From: Acidobacteriota bacterium | GTDB taxonomy: Bacteria; Acidobacteriota; Terriglobia; Bryobacterales; Bryobacteraceae | Direction: 5' to 3' | Assembly: GCA_018268935.1 (NCBI GenBank) | Contig: JAFDVS010000104.1 | Location: 1-64,000, forward strand | DNA length: 64,000 nt | Part shown: piece after piece, positions 18,437 through 26,524 of the stretch | Position numbering within the stretch: position 1 is the stretch's first letter | Layout: each line of letters starts with the position of its first letter | The notes under the pieces: model-generated | Databases searched by the model: none | What the model was told of the DNA's origin: nothing | What the model saw: only the letters and a program-made list of their open reading frames with translations | Translations under genes and position numbers: made by a program

Positions 18437-19048
18437 ATGGCCGAAATCACCGCGCAAATGGTGAAAGAGCTCCGCGACCGCACCGGAGCTGGAATGATGG
18501 AATGCAAGACCGCGCTCAAGGAATCGAACGGCGACGTCGCCGGCGCCGAAGTGGTTCTCCGCAAGCGTGGCATTGCTTCCGCCTCCAAAAAATCCGAACG
18601 CAGCACCAGGCAGGGTGTCATTGGGAGTTACATCCACTCCGGCTCCCAGCTCGGCGTGCTGGTGGAAATCAACTGCGAATCCGACTTCGTCGCCCGCACC
18701 GATGACTTCAACGACCTGGTGAAGGACATCGCCATGCAGATCGCCGCCGCCGATCCGCAGTTCATCCGCCGCGAAGACGTAACCGCCGCTGCGATCGAGA
18801 AGGAAAAAGAGATCCAGCGCGCCCGCGCTCTGAACGAAGGCAAGCCCGAAAAGATGGTCGACAAGATCATCGAAGGCCGCATGTCGAAGTTCTACGAAGA
18901 GATCTGTCTCCTCGATCAACCCTTCATCAAGGACAACACGATGAAGATCGAAGACCTGATCAAAACCAAAATCGCCAAGCTCGGTGAGAACATCAGCGTG
19001 GCCCGCTTCGTCCGCTTCAAGGTCGGCGACGCTCCGGCGTCCGAGTAA
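18437..19048 (+). CDS. tsf: Elongation factor Ts
   Basis: A 203-residue EF-Ts, the nucleotide exchange factor for EF-Tu. It is the short form (one core subdomain, as in Thermus) rather than the 283-residue enterobacterial form. The N-terminal UBA-like domain reads VKELRDRTGAGMMECKTALKE, and the EF-Tu-contacting VEINCESDFVARTD is near residue 75. It follows rpsB by 49 nt with a purine-rich ribosome site (AAAGGA). Confidence 0.97.
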   Translation: MAEITAQMVKELRDRTGAGMMECKTALKESNGDVAGAEVVLRKRGIASASKKSERSTRQGVIGSYIHSGSQLGVLVEINCESDFVARTDDFNDLVKDIAMQIAAADPQFIRREDVTAAAIEKEKEIQRARALNEGKPEKMVDKIIEGRMSKFYEEICLLDQPFIKDNTMKIEDLIKTKIAKLGENISVARFVRFKVGDAPASE

Positions 19049-19065
19049 GCGGAGAACGCGTCACC

Positions 19066-19773
19066 GTGGCCGCTTATCGTAGGATTCTCCTCAAACTGAG
19101 CGGCGAGGTTCTCGCCGGCAACCAGGGTTTCGGCATCGATCCCGAACGCGTGCGTTCGCTCGCCGCCGAACTCGTGGAAGTGGCCCAGCAAGGCATTCAA
19201 CTCGGGTTAGTGGTGGGTGGCGGCAACTTCTTTCGCGGAGTCAACGCCGCCGCCCGCAACATGAACCGTGTGGCCGCCGACCACATGGGTATGCTCGCTA
19301 CCGTCATCAACGGCGTCGCACTGCAGGATGCCCTCGAAAAGCAGGGCGTCCCGACTCGCGTCATGACTGCCATCCACATGAATCAGGTGGCCGAGCCCTA
19401 CATCCAGCGGCGCGCCGTGCGCCATCTGGAAAAGGGCCGCATCGTCATCTTCGTCGCCGGTACATCCAATCCCTATTTCTCCACCGACACCGCGGCAACG
19501 CTTCGCGCCCTCGAAATCGGCGCCGAAGTCATCGCCAAGGCAACCCGCGTCGACGGCGTCTACGACAAGGACCCGATGCTCCATGCCGACGCCGTGCGTT
19601 ACGACGAAATTACGTTCCAGGAAGTGCTGTCGCAGGCCCTTCGCGTGATGGACGCCTCCGCCGTCGCCATGTGCCGCGATAACAAACTCCCCATTCAGGT
19701 TTTCAATCTCACCGTCGCAGGCAATATAATGCGAATGTCGATGGGCGAGCCCGTAGGCACGCTCATCCGTTAG
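19066..19773 (+). CDS. pyrH: UMP kinase
   Basis: A 235-residue UMP kinase of the amino-acid-kinase fold, hexameric in bacteria, making UDP for pyrimidine nucleotide synthesis. Diagnostic blocks: RILLKLSGEVL, VVGGGNFFRG, AADHMGMLATVINGVALQDAL, GTSNPYFSTDTAA and the uridine/ATP-site TRVDGVYDKDP. The start is GTG at 19066, 17 nt after tsf, with GGAGA upstream. Its place between tsf and frr is the standard one. Confidence 0.97.
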   Translation: MAAYRRILLKLSGEVLAGNQGFGIDPERVRSLAAELVEVAQQGIQLGLVVGGGNFFRGVNAAARNMNRVAADHMGMLATVINGVALQDALEKQGVPTRVMTAIHMNQVAEPYIQRRAVRHLEKGRIVIFVAGTSNPYFSTDTAATLRALEIGAEVIAKATRVDGVYDKDPMLHADAVRYDEITFQEVLSQALRVMDASAVAMCRDNKLPIQVFNLTVAGNIMRMSMGEPVGTLIR

Positions 19774-19794
19774 ATTATTGGAAGAGGCCAAATC

Positions 19795-20391
19795 ATGAAA
19801 CCAGCCCAATCATCCGGCCAATCCGGTCCGAGTCTGAAGGAATTGGAAGCGGGCGCGAAATCCCGCATGGAGAAGGTCATTGCCGACCTGATGCATTCGA
19901 TGAGCAACATCCGCACCGGACGTGCTTCGGTCAACCTGCTCGATGGCATCAAGGTGGAATACTACGGCACCCCCACGCCGATCAACCAGTTGGCCAACCT
20001 CCACGTTCCCGAGCCCGCCATGATCACCGTCCAGCCGTGGGACGCCTCCACCATCGGACCCATCGAGAAGGCTATCCGCTCTTCCGACCTCGGCCTGAAT
20101 CCGATGAATGACGGCAAGGTGATCCGCGTGCCCATTCCTCCGCTCACCCAGGACCGCCGCAAGGAACTGGTGAAGCATCTGCACAACATCGCCGAGGATC
20201 ATCGCGTTGCCCTCCGCAACATCCGCCGCGATGCCAACGATGCAGTGAAGAAGCTCCTCAAGGACAAGGCGATCAGCGAAGACGAGGAGCGCCGGGCGCA
20301 TGATGAAATTCAGAAGCTCACCGACGCCGAGATCAAGAAACTCGACGCCGCCTCGCTGGCCAAAGAGAAGGAAATCCTCGAACTGAAGTAG
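19795..20391 (+). CDS. frr: Ribosome recycling factor
   Basis: A 198-residue RRF, which with EF-G splits the ribosome after termination. It has a short N-terminal extension over the usual 185 residues. Core blocks are MSNIRTGRASVNLLDGIKVEYYG, PINQLANLHVPEP and RRDANDAVKKLLKDKAISEDEERR in the three-helix bundle. It is the last gene of the cluster, 21 nt after pyrH. No clear terminator follows; the Uma2 gene begins 28 nt later with what looks like its own promoter. Confidence 0.97.
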   Translation: MKPAQSSGQSGPSLKELEAGAKSRMEKVIADLMHSMSNIRTGRASVNLLDGIKVEYYGTPTPINQLANLHVPEPAMITVQPWDASTIGPIEKAIRSSDLGLNPMNDGKVIRVPIPPLTQDRRKELVKHLHNIAEDHRVALRNIRRDANDAVKKLLKDKAISEDEERRAHDEIQKLTDAEIKKLDAASLAKEKEILELK

Positions 20392-20419
20392 TGCACCCAC
20401 CCGGGGTACAATCGGGGGT

Positions 20420-20968
20420 ATGGCTATTCCGGCTCGGAGGATGACGCTCGAAGAGTATCTCGAAGCGGAGCGCAGTTCCGACATCCCCTTGGAATTCCAG
20501 GATGGCAAGGTTCTGCGTGCACTCGACGCCACACCGGCGCACGCCAGATTGACGGCTACGCTTTGCGCGGCCCTCGTCCACCGGTTGAAGGGAACCCCCT
20601 TCGTCACTTACGTGAAGCTGCAGGTTCGCATCACCTCATCGCAGTACGTCTGTCCCGACGTATCCGTGGTCTCCGGAAAGCCGGTTCAGACTTCCGAGGA
20701 GGATTCGAGCGTCTCGAACCCTAAAGTGGTGATCGAGATCGTATCCCCATCCACGCTCGACTACGACTACGGCGGGAAATTTCTGCTCTATCGGCAGCTT
20801 CCTTCGCTGGAAGAATACGTGTTGGTGTCGCGCGACCAGCCGAGGGCGGAAGTGTATCGCCGGGCCCCTGGCGACAAGTGGATTCTCTCCTCTTACGACG
20901 GTATCGACACGACGCTGATTCTCGAATCGCTCGACAGGCGAATTCCGCTTCGGGAACTCTACATCTAA
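20420..20968 (+). CDS. Uma2-family (DUF820) putative PD-(D/E)XK nuclease, copy 1
   Basis: A 182-residue Uma2-family protein. The restriction-endonuclease-like core shows VCPDVSVVSG (Asp near 77), VVIEIVSPST (Glu near 103) and YGGKFLLYRQ (Lys near 116), the spacing of a PD-(D/E)XK site. Uma2 proteins are abundant in some Acidobacteria and Cyanobacteria, but their biological role is not settled. Start: ATG at 20420 stands 7 nt after TACAAT (20407-20412), with no Shine-Dalgarno, which suggests a leaderless transcript. A paralogue follows 21 bp downstream. Confidence 0.85.
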   Translation: MAIPARRMTLEEYLEAERSSDIPLEFQDGKVLRALDATPAHARLTATLCAALVHRLKGTPFVTYVKLQVRITSSQYVCPDVSVVSGKPVQTSEEDSSVSNPKVVIEIVSPSTLDYDYGGKFLLYRQLPSLEEYVLVSRDQPRAEVYRRAPGDKWILSSYDGIDTTLILESLDRRIPLRELYI

Positions 20969-20989
20969 ACCTGAAGTACAATTCTCTGT

Positions 20990-21538
20990 ATGGCCAGTCC
21001 TACTCCCCGAATGACGGTCGAGGAGTATCTGATGGCTGACGCCAAATCTGAAATCCCGCTGGAATACCGCGAGGGCGAAGTTTTCCCCGCGTTCGACGCC
21101 TCGCCGGCCCACGCCCGGCTCGTTATCCGCCTGGGGCGAGCCCTGGATCAGCGGCTGGACGGAACGCCCAGCGCCACCTACGCCGCCCTGCGGATTCGCG
21201 TTACCCCCGTGCAGTATGTGTATCCGGACATCGCCATCGTGTCCGGCGATCCGGCCCAAATCTCGGAGAAAGACACCAGCGTCTCGAATCCCAAAGTGAT
21301 CTTCGAGATCCTCTCGCCCTCCACGCAAGACTACGACTACGGAGGGAAGTTCCTCCTCTACCGTCAGGTTCCGTCCATCCAGGAATACGTCCTCGTCTGG
21401 CGCGACCAGCCCCGTGCCGAAGTCTTCCGCCGCGCTCCGCAAGAGAAGTGGATCCTTTCCAGCTTTCAGGGGCTCGGCGCCACGCTGATTCTCGAGTCGC
21501 TTGAACTTCGCCTGCCCCTCAGCGAGCTTTACGCCTGA
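20990..21538 (+). CDS. Uma2-family (DUF820) putative PD-(D/E)XK nuclease, copy 2
   Basis: A 182-residue paralogue of the preceding gene, of identical length and well over half identical by eye, with the same putative catalytic set: YPDIAIVSG, VIFEILSPST and YGGKFLLYRQ. It begins with MTVEEYL, the family signature. It too has TACAAT (20977-20982) exactly 7 nt before the ATG and no ribosome site, so each copy appears to be an independent leaderless unit. Protein divergence is spread evenly, so the duplication is not recent. Confidence 0.85.
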   Translation: MASPTPRMTVEEYLMADAKSEIPLEYREGEVFPAFDASPAHARLVIRLGRALDQRLDGTPSATYAALRIRVTPVQYVYPDIAIVSGDPAQISEKDTSVSNPKVIFEILSPSTQDYDYGGKFLLYRQVPSIQEYVLVWRDQPRAEVFRRAPQEKWILSSFQGLGATLILESLELRLPLSELYA

Positions 21539-21571
21539 AGCGCTGGAGCCTCACCAGCAGGAACTACTCAC

Positions 21572-23104
21572 CTACCAGACCGAGAACGCGGCTACTTTGA
21601 ATCTGTTCTCATAGGAAGCACGTACGCACCTCCTGATGAAGTTCCGATCCCCATTGGGGAACTGAGGCAAAGTCAACTTCTCCGTCCCACTCATCAACTC
21701 AAATTGGCTGATGTCCGCAGCTGCTGCCAGCAGAATATCAGTCCCATGTGTCCTATCCAGGTCCACCATCCCTAAAGCCTCGCCTCGCGTTCGCTTGTAA
21801 GCCCATCGGAACGGCGGTATCAGCCACCCTCTGGTCTGTTCGTTTCGTACAAACCCAGGAGACGTCCCGCGCGCTCCAAACAGGAAATCATGGCAGTTCA
21901 CGAATACCCACGGATTCTCAGTCCGCTTCTTCCAACATTGCGCTTGCACCCACAGACGAAACCGTTGATGTTCCATGATCACACGCTCCTCCTCGCTCGG
22001 CTTCGATTTGAGGAACATTTCATAGTTCTCATCACTCCAGTTCGGGCCGAACTGGAGCGGGAATGCTCCCAGACCGGCCAGCTCAAGCAACTCTTCCCGC
22101 ATGGCTACAACGGTGTCAGGTGTGAGCCGCCGGCCCCAATCCTCACCCGGCCGTAGCGCTTGCAGCAACCGGACAAACCGTATCGGCGGGTATATCTCCG
22201 GCCATTCGTAGTGGGAGCCCATTGGCACATGCGCCGGGGGAACAAATGGATTGAGCGCCAAATCGCAGAGAAACGAAAACAGCTGCAGCGTCTCGGGGCG
22301 CCGTATCGCCTTCGTTTCTGGCTTGTAGAACTGCAGGAACAACCGGAACGCGCGGGCATATCCACGTCTTCGACTCATCAATCGCTGCCAGCATTCCAGC
22401 TGTTCCTCCTTTTGCCGTGGCCCCTGGAATGGAGCTATCTGACCAAGCTGCAACATAGCCAGCAACTCCTGAGCTGTGGCAGCCCCCTCCAGGAGACATC
22501 GGACTCCGATTCGGCCGTCCTCCGACGCTATTTCTGCGATGCCTCGCTCACCCGGACGGTACACATCTTCCGCCCATTCATCGCTTGAGTACTCCTGAAA
22601 ACCAGCCTGTGAGGCTATCGAAAGCGCGTAAACGCCAAAGACAAACCGCAACACCGTTTCTCGGTCCACTCTGCGCCTGGAGTCAAGCCCGTTCACCGCT
22701 AACTCCAAGGCAACTTCGTGATCCTGCCAGTTGTCGCACAGCTCCTGAATCTCCGGGTCCGGGCTTGCCGCCAGCTCCCCCGTGATCGGCTCCCCGGAAC
22801 GGATTCTCCGCTCCAACAGGCGCTGCCGCTTGCTACGGTTCATCCGCTCCAGGCGTCCCAAGCAATTCCGCCCCTGCGAATATGTGATCACCTGTGCCAA
22901 GGCGCCGAAGCTGGTTCCGTTCACCTGAAACCAATGGGCGCACTCGTGAACAAGGGCCACATAGTGATTGTGGAATTCTCCGGCTAGCATCGGTCCATCC
23001 GCAAACCGTCGCTTGCCACCCGGAATATGCAGCAAGAGCGCATGTGGATCCAGTCGGTAGTCCGACCCCCCGGATGCGAACGGGCGTCTATGGGCCGGCA
23101 ACAT
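21572..23104 (-). CDS. Uncharacterised protein with zincin-like HExxH motif
   Basis: A 510-residue protein with no family I can name. VHECAHWF (H53-E54-C-A-H57) fits the zinc site of a metalloprotease, and E206 in RCLLEGAATAQE is a possible third ligand. There is no signal peptide or membrane segment, so it is probably cytoplasmic. The rest is rich in Trp, Arg and aromatic residues. Its start lies 3 bp after the stop of the small EACC1-like gene, so the two form a tight operon, suggesting that the small protein is a partner or adaptor. Whether it is a protease at all is untested. It is convergent with the Uma2 pair. Confidence 0.7.
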   Translation of the reverse strand: MLPAHRRPFASGGSDYRLDPHALLLHIPGGKRRFADGPMLAGEFHNHYVALVHECAHWFQVNGTSFGALAQVITYSQGRNCLGRLERMNRSKRQRLLERRIRSGEPITGELAASPDPEIQELCDNWQDHEVALELAVNGLDSRRRVDRETVLRFVFGVYALSIASQAGFQEYSSDEWAEDVYRPGERGIAEIASEDGRIGVRCLLEGAATAQELLAMLQLGQIAPFQGPRQKEEQLECWQRLMSRRRGYARAFRLFLQFYKPETKAIRRPETLQLFSFLCDLALNPFVPPAHVPMGSHYEWPEIYPPIRFVRLLQALRPGEDWGRRLTPDTVVAMREELLELAGLGAFPLQFGPNWSDENYEMFLKSKPSEEERVIMEHQRFRLWVQAQCWKKRTENPWVFVNCHDFLFGARGTSPGFVRNEQTRGWLIPPFRWAYKRTRGEALGMVDLDRTHGTDILLAAAADISQFELMSGTEKLTLPQFPNGDRNFIRRCVRASYENRFKVAAFSVW

Positions 23105-23107
23105 GCA

Positions 23108-23452
23108 CTACCCCTTCTTCTTCCTCTTGGTCGTCGCCTTCTTGGTCGTCGCCTTCGTGGTCCGCTTGTTCGTAGGCGCCCGCTTCTTTCTACGAACAGA
23201 CTGTTTCTTCCCAGCGTCCTTAAGCAGCACCAACAAATAATCCACCGCTGCCTTTGCCGCTCCGCCAGCAACTGCGGAAATGATCAAGTCTGCGATCTCC
23301 GTTTGCCCGAACCCTTCCCTCGCTGCGGACTTGCGCTCGTGCAGTCGCATCGTGAATTGGCCGGGTGCTCCGTGCTCAATCTTCGTTCGCAACGCAAGTA
23401 GGGATGTAGGGTCGCCCGATACTGTATAAGACACGTCGACTCTTTGTGCCAT
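23108..23452 (-). CDS. Small EACC1-like protein with Lys/Thr-rich tail
   Basis: A 114-residue protein. Residues about 1-80 have the pattern of the effector-associated constant component EACC1 of bacterial conflict systems: a strand-forming start (VDVSYTVSGDP), a short helix (LLALRTKI), PGQF, then IADLIISAVAGGAAKAAVDYLL. This is a by-eye comparison and could equally be a related small domain. The last 30 residues are almost only Lys, Arg, Thr and Ala, a likely nucleic-acid-binding or disordered tail. The start is the ATG at 23452, 7 nt after TAAATT; no ribosome site is seen. It is translationally close to the downstream zincin-like gene. Confidence 0.6.
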   Translation of the reverse strand: MAQRVDVSYTVSGDPTSLLALRTKIEHGAPGQFTMRLHERKSAAREGFGQTEIADLIISAVAGGAAKAAVDYLLVLLKDAGKKQSVRRKKRAPTNKRTTKATTKKATTKRKKKG

Positions 23453-23461
23453 GAAAATCAA

Positions 23462-23730
23462 TTTATCAAAGGAATCCAGGAGCTGCCAGGAGCTTCTACA
23501 GTGCGAGCCTCTAGCACTGAAATATCAATTACATTCACTCTGATACAAAAGACTTCAGATCAGAGAACGCTTACTGAACACTGTTCTCCCATGTCAGGGT
23601 GTATACATTCATAGCGATAGGCGATCCGCTGGCACCCCCTCTGCGTACTAACTTCGATTACTGTAATATTGCCACTAAGCCCTTTAAAATCAAGGAAATA
23701 AAAATAGGTGTCTGGTATCGATATTTTTGC
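23462..23730. other. A/T-rich intergenic stretch upstream of carD
   Basis: About 270 bp of clearly A/T-richer DNA between the divergent EACC1-like gene and the carD promoter. A 63-codon minus-strand frame exists (23560-23751), but it has no ribosome site and crosses the carD promoter, so I do not call it. I see no RNA or repeat here. Confidence 0.5.
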
Positions 23731-23760
23731 TTGACAAGCTGTTGTATACAACGTTAAGAT
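23731..23760 (+). promoter_or_regulatory. carD promoter
   Basis: Consensus TTGACA (23731-23736), 18 bp, TAAGAT (23755-23760). Transcription would start near 23767, giving a leader of about 60 nt. A perfect palindrome fills the spacer. Confidence 0.65.
23741..23752. promoter_or_regulatory. Palindromic operator in the carD promoter spacer
   Basis: GTTGTATACAAC is a perfect 12-bp palindrome placed between the -35 and -10 boxes, where a bound protein would block RNA polymerase. A partial copy, GTTGTATACCCC, occurs just inside the carD gene near 23850. Confidence 0.5.
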
Positions 23761-23826
23761 CTTCTTTCCACGTACGGAAGGTGGCTAGTTGGTCACCCCG
23801 CTAAACCAGCTAGAGAGGGTCCGAGC

Positions 23827-24336
23827 ATGACCTTTCAGATCGGTGAACGCGTTGTATACCCCAATCACGGCGTCGCTGTGATTGAGAACATCAGCGCACG
23901 CTCTTTCGGAAGCCAATTCGAGCGCTTCTATCTCTTGAGGATCAATGCCAGCAGGATGACGGTCATGGTGCCGTTCAGCCATGTGCTCGACGTTGGTCTT
24001 AGAAAAGTAACCAAGGCCACAGAGATCAACAAAGTCCTCCTGTTCCTGGCCACGGGGAAACCCAAGCATTGCCAGGACTGGAAAGACCGCTTCAAGGAAA
24101 ACTCTGACAAGATGCGCTTCGGAAGTCTGCTCGAAACAGCAGAGGTCCTCAAGTGTCTCCTCATCCTCCAGAAGGACAAACCACTGTCCTTCCGGGAAAA
24201 GAAGATGCTCGACCGTGCGCGCCATATGCTGTTGACCGAAACAGCCATTGCGCGGAACACCACGGAAGTCAACGCGGAAGAGATCCTGAACGAATCTCTG
24301 GCCAAAGCCAGTCTGAAAATGCCCGAGGCGCTGTAA
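23827..24336 (+). CDS. carD: CarD-family transcriptional regulator
   Basis: A 169-residue CarD/CdnL protein, which binds the RNA polymerase beta subunit and stabilises open promoter complexes. The N-terminal Tudor-like domain is clear (FQIGERVVYPNHGVAVIENI, then ERFYLLRI and VMVPF), followed by the helical DNA-contacting half (KDRFKENSDKMRFGS, and LSFREKKMLDRARHML). GAGAGGG precedes the ATG. It is a single-gene unit with its own promoter and a strong terminator. A possible operator in the promoter suggests regulation, unusual for a housekeeping factor; it may be one of several CarD paralogues. Confidence 0.92.
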   Translation: MTFQIGERVVYPNHGVAVIENISARSFGSQFERFYLLRINASRMTVMVPFSHVLDVGLRKVTKATEINKVLLFLATGKPKHCQDWKDRFKENSDKMRFGSLLETAEVLKCLLILQKDKPLSFREKKMLDRARHMLLTETAIARNTTEVNAEEILNESLAKASLKMPEAL

Positions 24337-24381
24337 CAGCACCGGGTCCCCACACGGTCTTTCTCCAATTCTGATTCGACA

Positions 24382-25113
24382 CTATCGGCCCGGACGCCTC
24401 TGAGCGCTCCGGGCCGAAATTTTTGCGGGTGGAGAGGAGGGCAGCAGGTGGAGGAGAAGGCGGGCGCAACGACCTTTGCGGAGTTCAAGGCTGGACCAGG
24501 GGCTGGAAATCCAAGGCCATTTCTGGGCAGAGATCCGGTAATGGCCCGGAGGAATGCCGGCGAAGCTGTAGGATCCATCGCGGGATGTTAGGGTAGTGTA
24601 CGTTTTGCCTTCTCCTGCGAGGGTAACTTGGGCGTCAGGGATGGTAACGTCGTTCTCTTGGAGCGGCCGCAGCGGATTCCAGCCGCCGTTCTGGATGACC
24701 TCGCCATAGATTCGGGTTTGTTGCTTTCGGCGGGAGTTGGCTCGCAGCCAAGCGATGTCATCGGTGGCAGTGAAGACAGGTCGAGACGCGGAGCAGCGGT
24801 CGGCGAAGTACAAATAGTTGGAGAATCTGTTGTTCTTGGAGGCAAGAAAGAGATATTTGCGCCCAACTTCAAAGAAGGATGCACATGGTGTACCCGAACC
24901 CAGGAAGAGGTGTTTGCTATTGGCCGGGAGGCCGGAAAAGATCTCCTCTACGTGGACGGAATAAACGAAGGGCAGGCGTGCCAGGACGATTCCTGTGAAA
25001 ACTGCAACATCGTCGAGTGGAATGGCACATGGTGCTTCAGGGACTGCGAAGCACGTGCAGGGGCAGAGGATGGACGGTAGGAGCAGGGGCGTGAAGAAGC
25101 GCCATGTCCACAT
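24382..25113 (-). CDS. Secreted protein with carboxypeptidase-regulatory-like domain, truncated C-terminus
   Basis: A 243-residue exported protein. After a signal sequence come a Cys-containing N-terminal region of the NTR/TIMP-like type seen in Acidobacteria (a CTC near residue 20, further Cys near 28, 75 and 106) and a carboxypeptidase-regulatory-like beta-sandwich (about 155-195; VTIPDAQVTL, SRDGSYSFAGIPPGHY). Relatives continue after ELRDGRC with more domains; here the frame ends about 35 residues later in basic, low-complexity sequence encoded by the carD terminator region. The gene is probably truncated or frameshifted at its 3' end by rearrangement. Function unknown. Confidence 0.65.
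   Translation of the reverse strand: MWTWRFFTPLLLPSILCPCTCFAVPEAPCAIPLDDVAVFTGIVLARLPFVYSVHVEEIFSGLPANSKHLFLGSGTPCASFFEVGRKYLFLASKNNRFSNYLYFADRCSASRPVFTATDDIAWLRANSRRKQQTRIYGEVIQNGGWNPLRPLQENDVTIPDAQVTLAGEGKTYTTLTSRDGSYSFAGIPPGHYRISAQKWPWISSPWSSLELRKGRCARLLLHLLPSSPPAKISARSAQRRPGR
24386..24424 (+). terminator. Rho-independent terminator of carD
   Basis: A 9-bp GC stem, CGGCCCGGA (24386-24394) with TCCGGGCCG (24408-24416), followed by AAATTTTT. It also overlaps the last codons of the convergent gene. Confidence 0.9.
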
Positions 25114-25126
25114 GCACGTCTAGACA

Positions 25127-25165
25127 CCGGTGCGAAGTTGGAAGTTCCGGGGCGAACCGCACCGG
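25127..25165. repeat. Inverted repeat between two minus-strand units
   Basis: CCGGTGCG (25127-25134) and CGCACCGG (25158-25165) form a perfect 8-bp stem with a 23-nt loop, just after the carbohydrate operon. No T-run follows, so it is at best a transcript-end stabiliser. Confidence 0.35.
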
Positions 25166-25220
25166 GGACCTGCTGGACAAGCTTGCCGGGCTCTGGTGCC
25201 TCCGGCGGCCATAGCGGCCC

Positions 25221-26522
25221 CTACACCAGCTCCAGGCTGGTCTCCCCCTTCGCCAGATCGAAGATCACCACCACCCCATCCTGCTCCACCTTGGCTTTCG
25301 CCATCGCATTCCCGATCTTCACGCCACGAACATTCCGCCCCGAAATCTTCAACGTGAAGTCGGGACAGGCATAAGGGGCCCGCAGCTTCACCCGGTTGCC
25401 CTCCTTCGAGATCGCCGTCAATTCCTTCGCCGCCCAATAGCGCGCGATATCGCCGATCTTCATCCACTCGAAACGGTCCCCGTAGCCCGCCTTCAGCCGC
25501 TTGTGGACCTCCTTGAGCGTGTGGAACCCGTCCTTCTGCCCGTTACAGTAAATCCCCGGCCAGTGGCACATCATGATCGCCGGCTCGCCGCGTTCAATCA
25601 CTTCCGCCATCCGTCCGGCCTTCGAATCCGCGGTGATCATCTTGTCCAGTGCGGGAGTTACCAACCCGTCCCATCCGCCATACCAGTCGCCGGTGCAGGC
25701 GATGATCGACACCACACACTGCGGATCGGAACTATTTAACCCGCGCACGTTCTCCACCCGCGGCGCCACACTGCGCGAATCCAGAATCGCATGCCGGAAG
25801 TAGTGGGGGATCTCCGTCTGGTACACATCCTTGCAGGCCTGCAGCGTCGCCTTCGACAACTCCACCAGCCGCCGCCCGGCGAATCCGCCCGGGGTGGTGA
25901 TGCCTTCGCACGGCAACTCGGCATTCTTCAGAATCCGCAGCGCGTAGGCCATGTAGTTCGCGATCTCATCGGCGGACTTGTCCTGGCTCCAGCCGAAATT
26001 CTCCATGAAGCGCTCCGTGCGCTCAGGGAACGGCCGCCCGGTCTTCGTATCGATGACCCAGGTGTGCGTGATCATCTCCGGGTGGATGTCCCAGTTCGGA
26101 GCAATCAGCGTGCGCACCAGGCTGAGACTGTCCGTAAGTTCCTTGCGGCTCCAGCCCGGCATATCGCGATCCACCCAGCCCACGCAGGCAGGGTAGGGAA
26201 CGATGCTGTACTTGCCTTTCACGCCGTTCTCGCGCGTCCATTCGCCGAACTCGCGCACAAAGCTGTCCGGAATCTCGCGCGGCAGCTTGCGCCAATCCTG
26301 CAGGTAGCGATCCGGATAGGCTTCGGCAAAGTGGGGAATACCAAAATGCGCCAGGTTCACCAGGCACGTCGAATCGTCGATCAGCAGGCTCACCGGAACC
26401 TTGTTCCGCGGGTTCAACACCTGCACATCGCCGCTCTTCTGCGGCCGCTCTCCCGGCGCCTGCGCCTGCACTGCCGCGGCCTGCATAGCCAGCGCCGCTA
26501 GTTTCCGTCGAGTGATCTTCAT
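25221..26522 (-). CDS. Uncharacterised exported protein of a carbohydrate operon
   Basis: A 433-residue protein with a Tat-like leader (MKITRRKLAALAMQ, cleavage near AQA). I do not recognise the family with certainty. The N-terminal half (VSLLIDDSTCLVNLAHFG, KGKYSIVPYPACVG, HPEMITHTW) has the look of a polysaccharide-deacetylase-like barrel with paired Asp and His residues. A C-terminal beta region of about 70 residues follows. It starts 2 bp after the stop of the esterase-like gene and is the last gene of the ROK-controlled operon, so it probably acts on the same imported or surface glycan. Confidence 0.7.
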   Translation of the reverse strand: MKITRRKLAALAMQAAAVQAQAPGERPQKSGDVQVLNPRNKVPVSLLIDDSTCLVNLAHFGIPHFAEAYPDRYLQDWRKLPREIPDSFVREFGEWTRENGVKGKYSIVPYPACVGWVDRDMPGWSRKELTDSLSLVRTLIAPNWDIHPEMITHTWVIDTKTGRPFPERTERFMENFGWSQDKSADEIANYMAYALRILKNAELPCEGITTPGGFAGRRLVELSKATLQACKDVYQTEIPHYFRHAILDSRSVAPRVENVRGLNSSDPQCVVSIIACTGDWYGGWDGLVTPALDKMITADSKAGRMAEVIERGEPAIMMCHWPGIYCNGQKDGFHTLKEVHKRLKAGYGDRFEWMKIGDIARYWAAKELTAISKEGNRVKLRAPYACPDFTLKISGRNVRGVKIGNAMAKAKVEQDGVVVIFDLAKGETSLELV

Positions 26523-26524
26523 TG

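Noticed and set aside
23108..23200. Lys/Thr repeat-like codons as a possible sequencing artefact or CRISPR-like repeat
   Set aside because: The repeats are short, irregular and in frame as a basic protein tail; there are no spacers.
23560..23751. 63-codon minus-strand frame upstream of carD
   Set aside because: No ribosome site, crosses the carD promoter, and lies in A/T-rich DNA where chance frames are shorter but possible; not supported.
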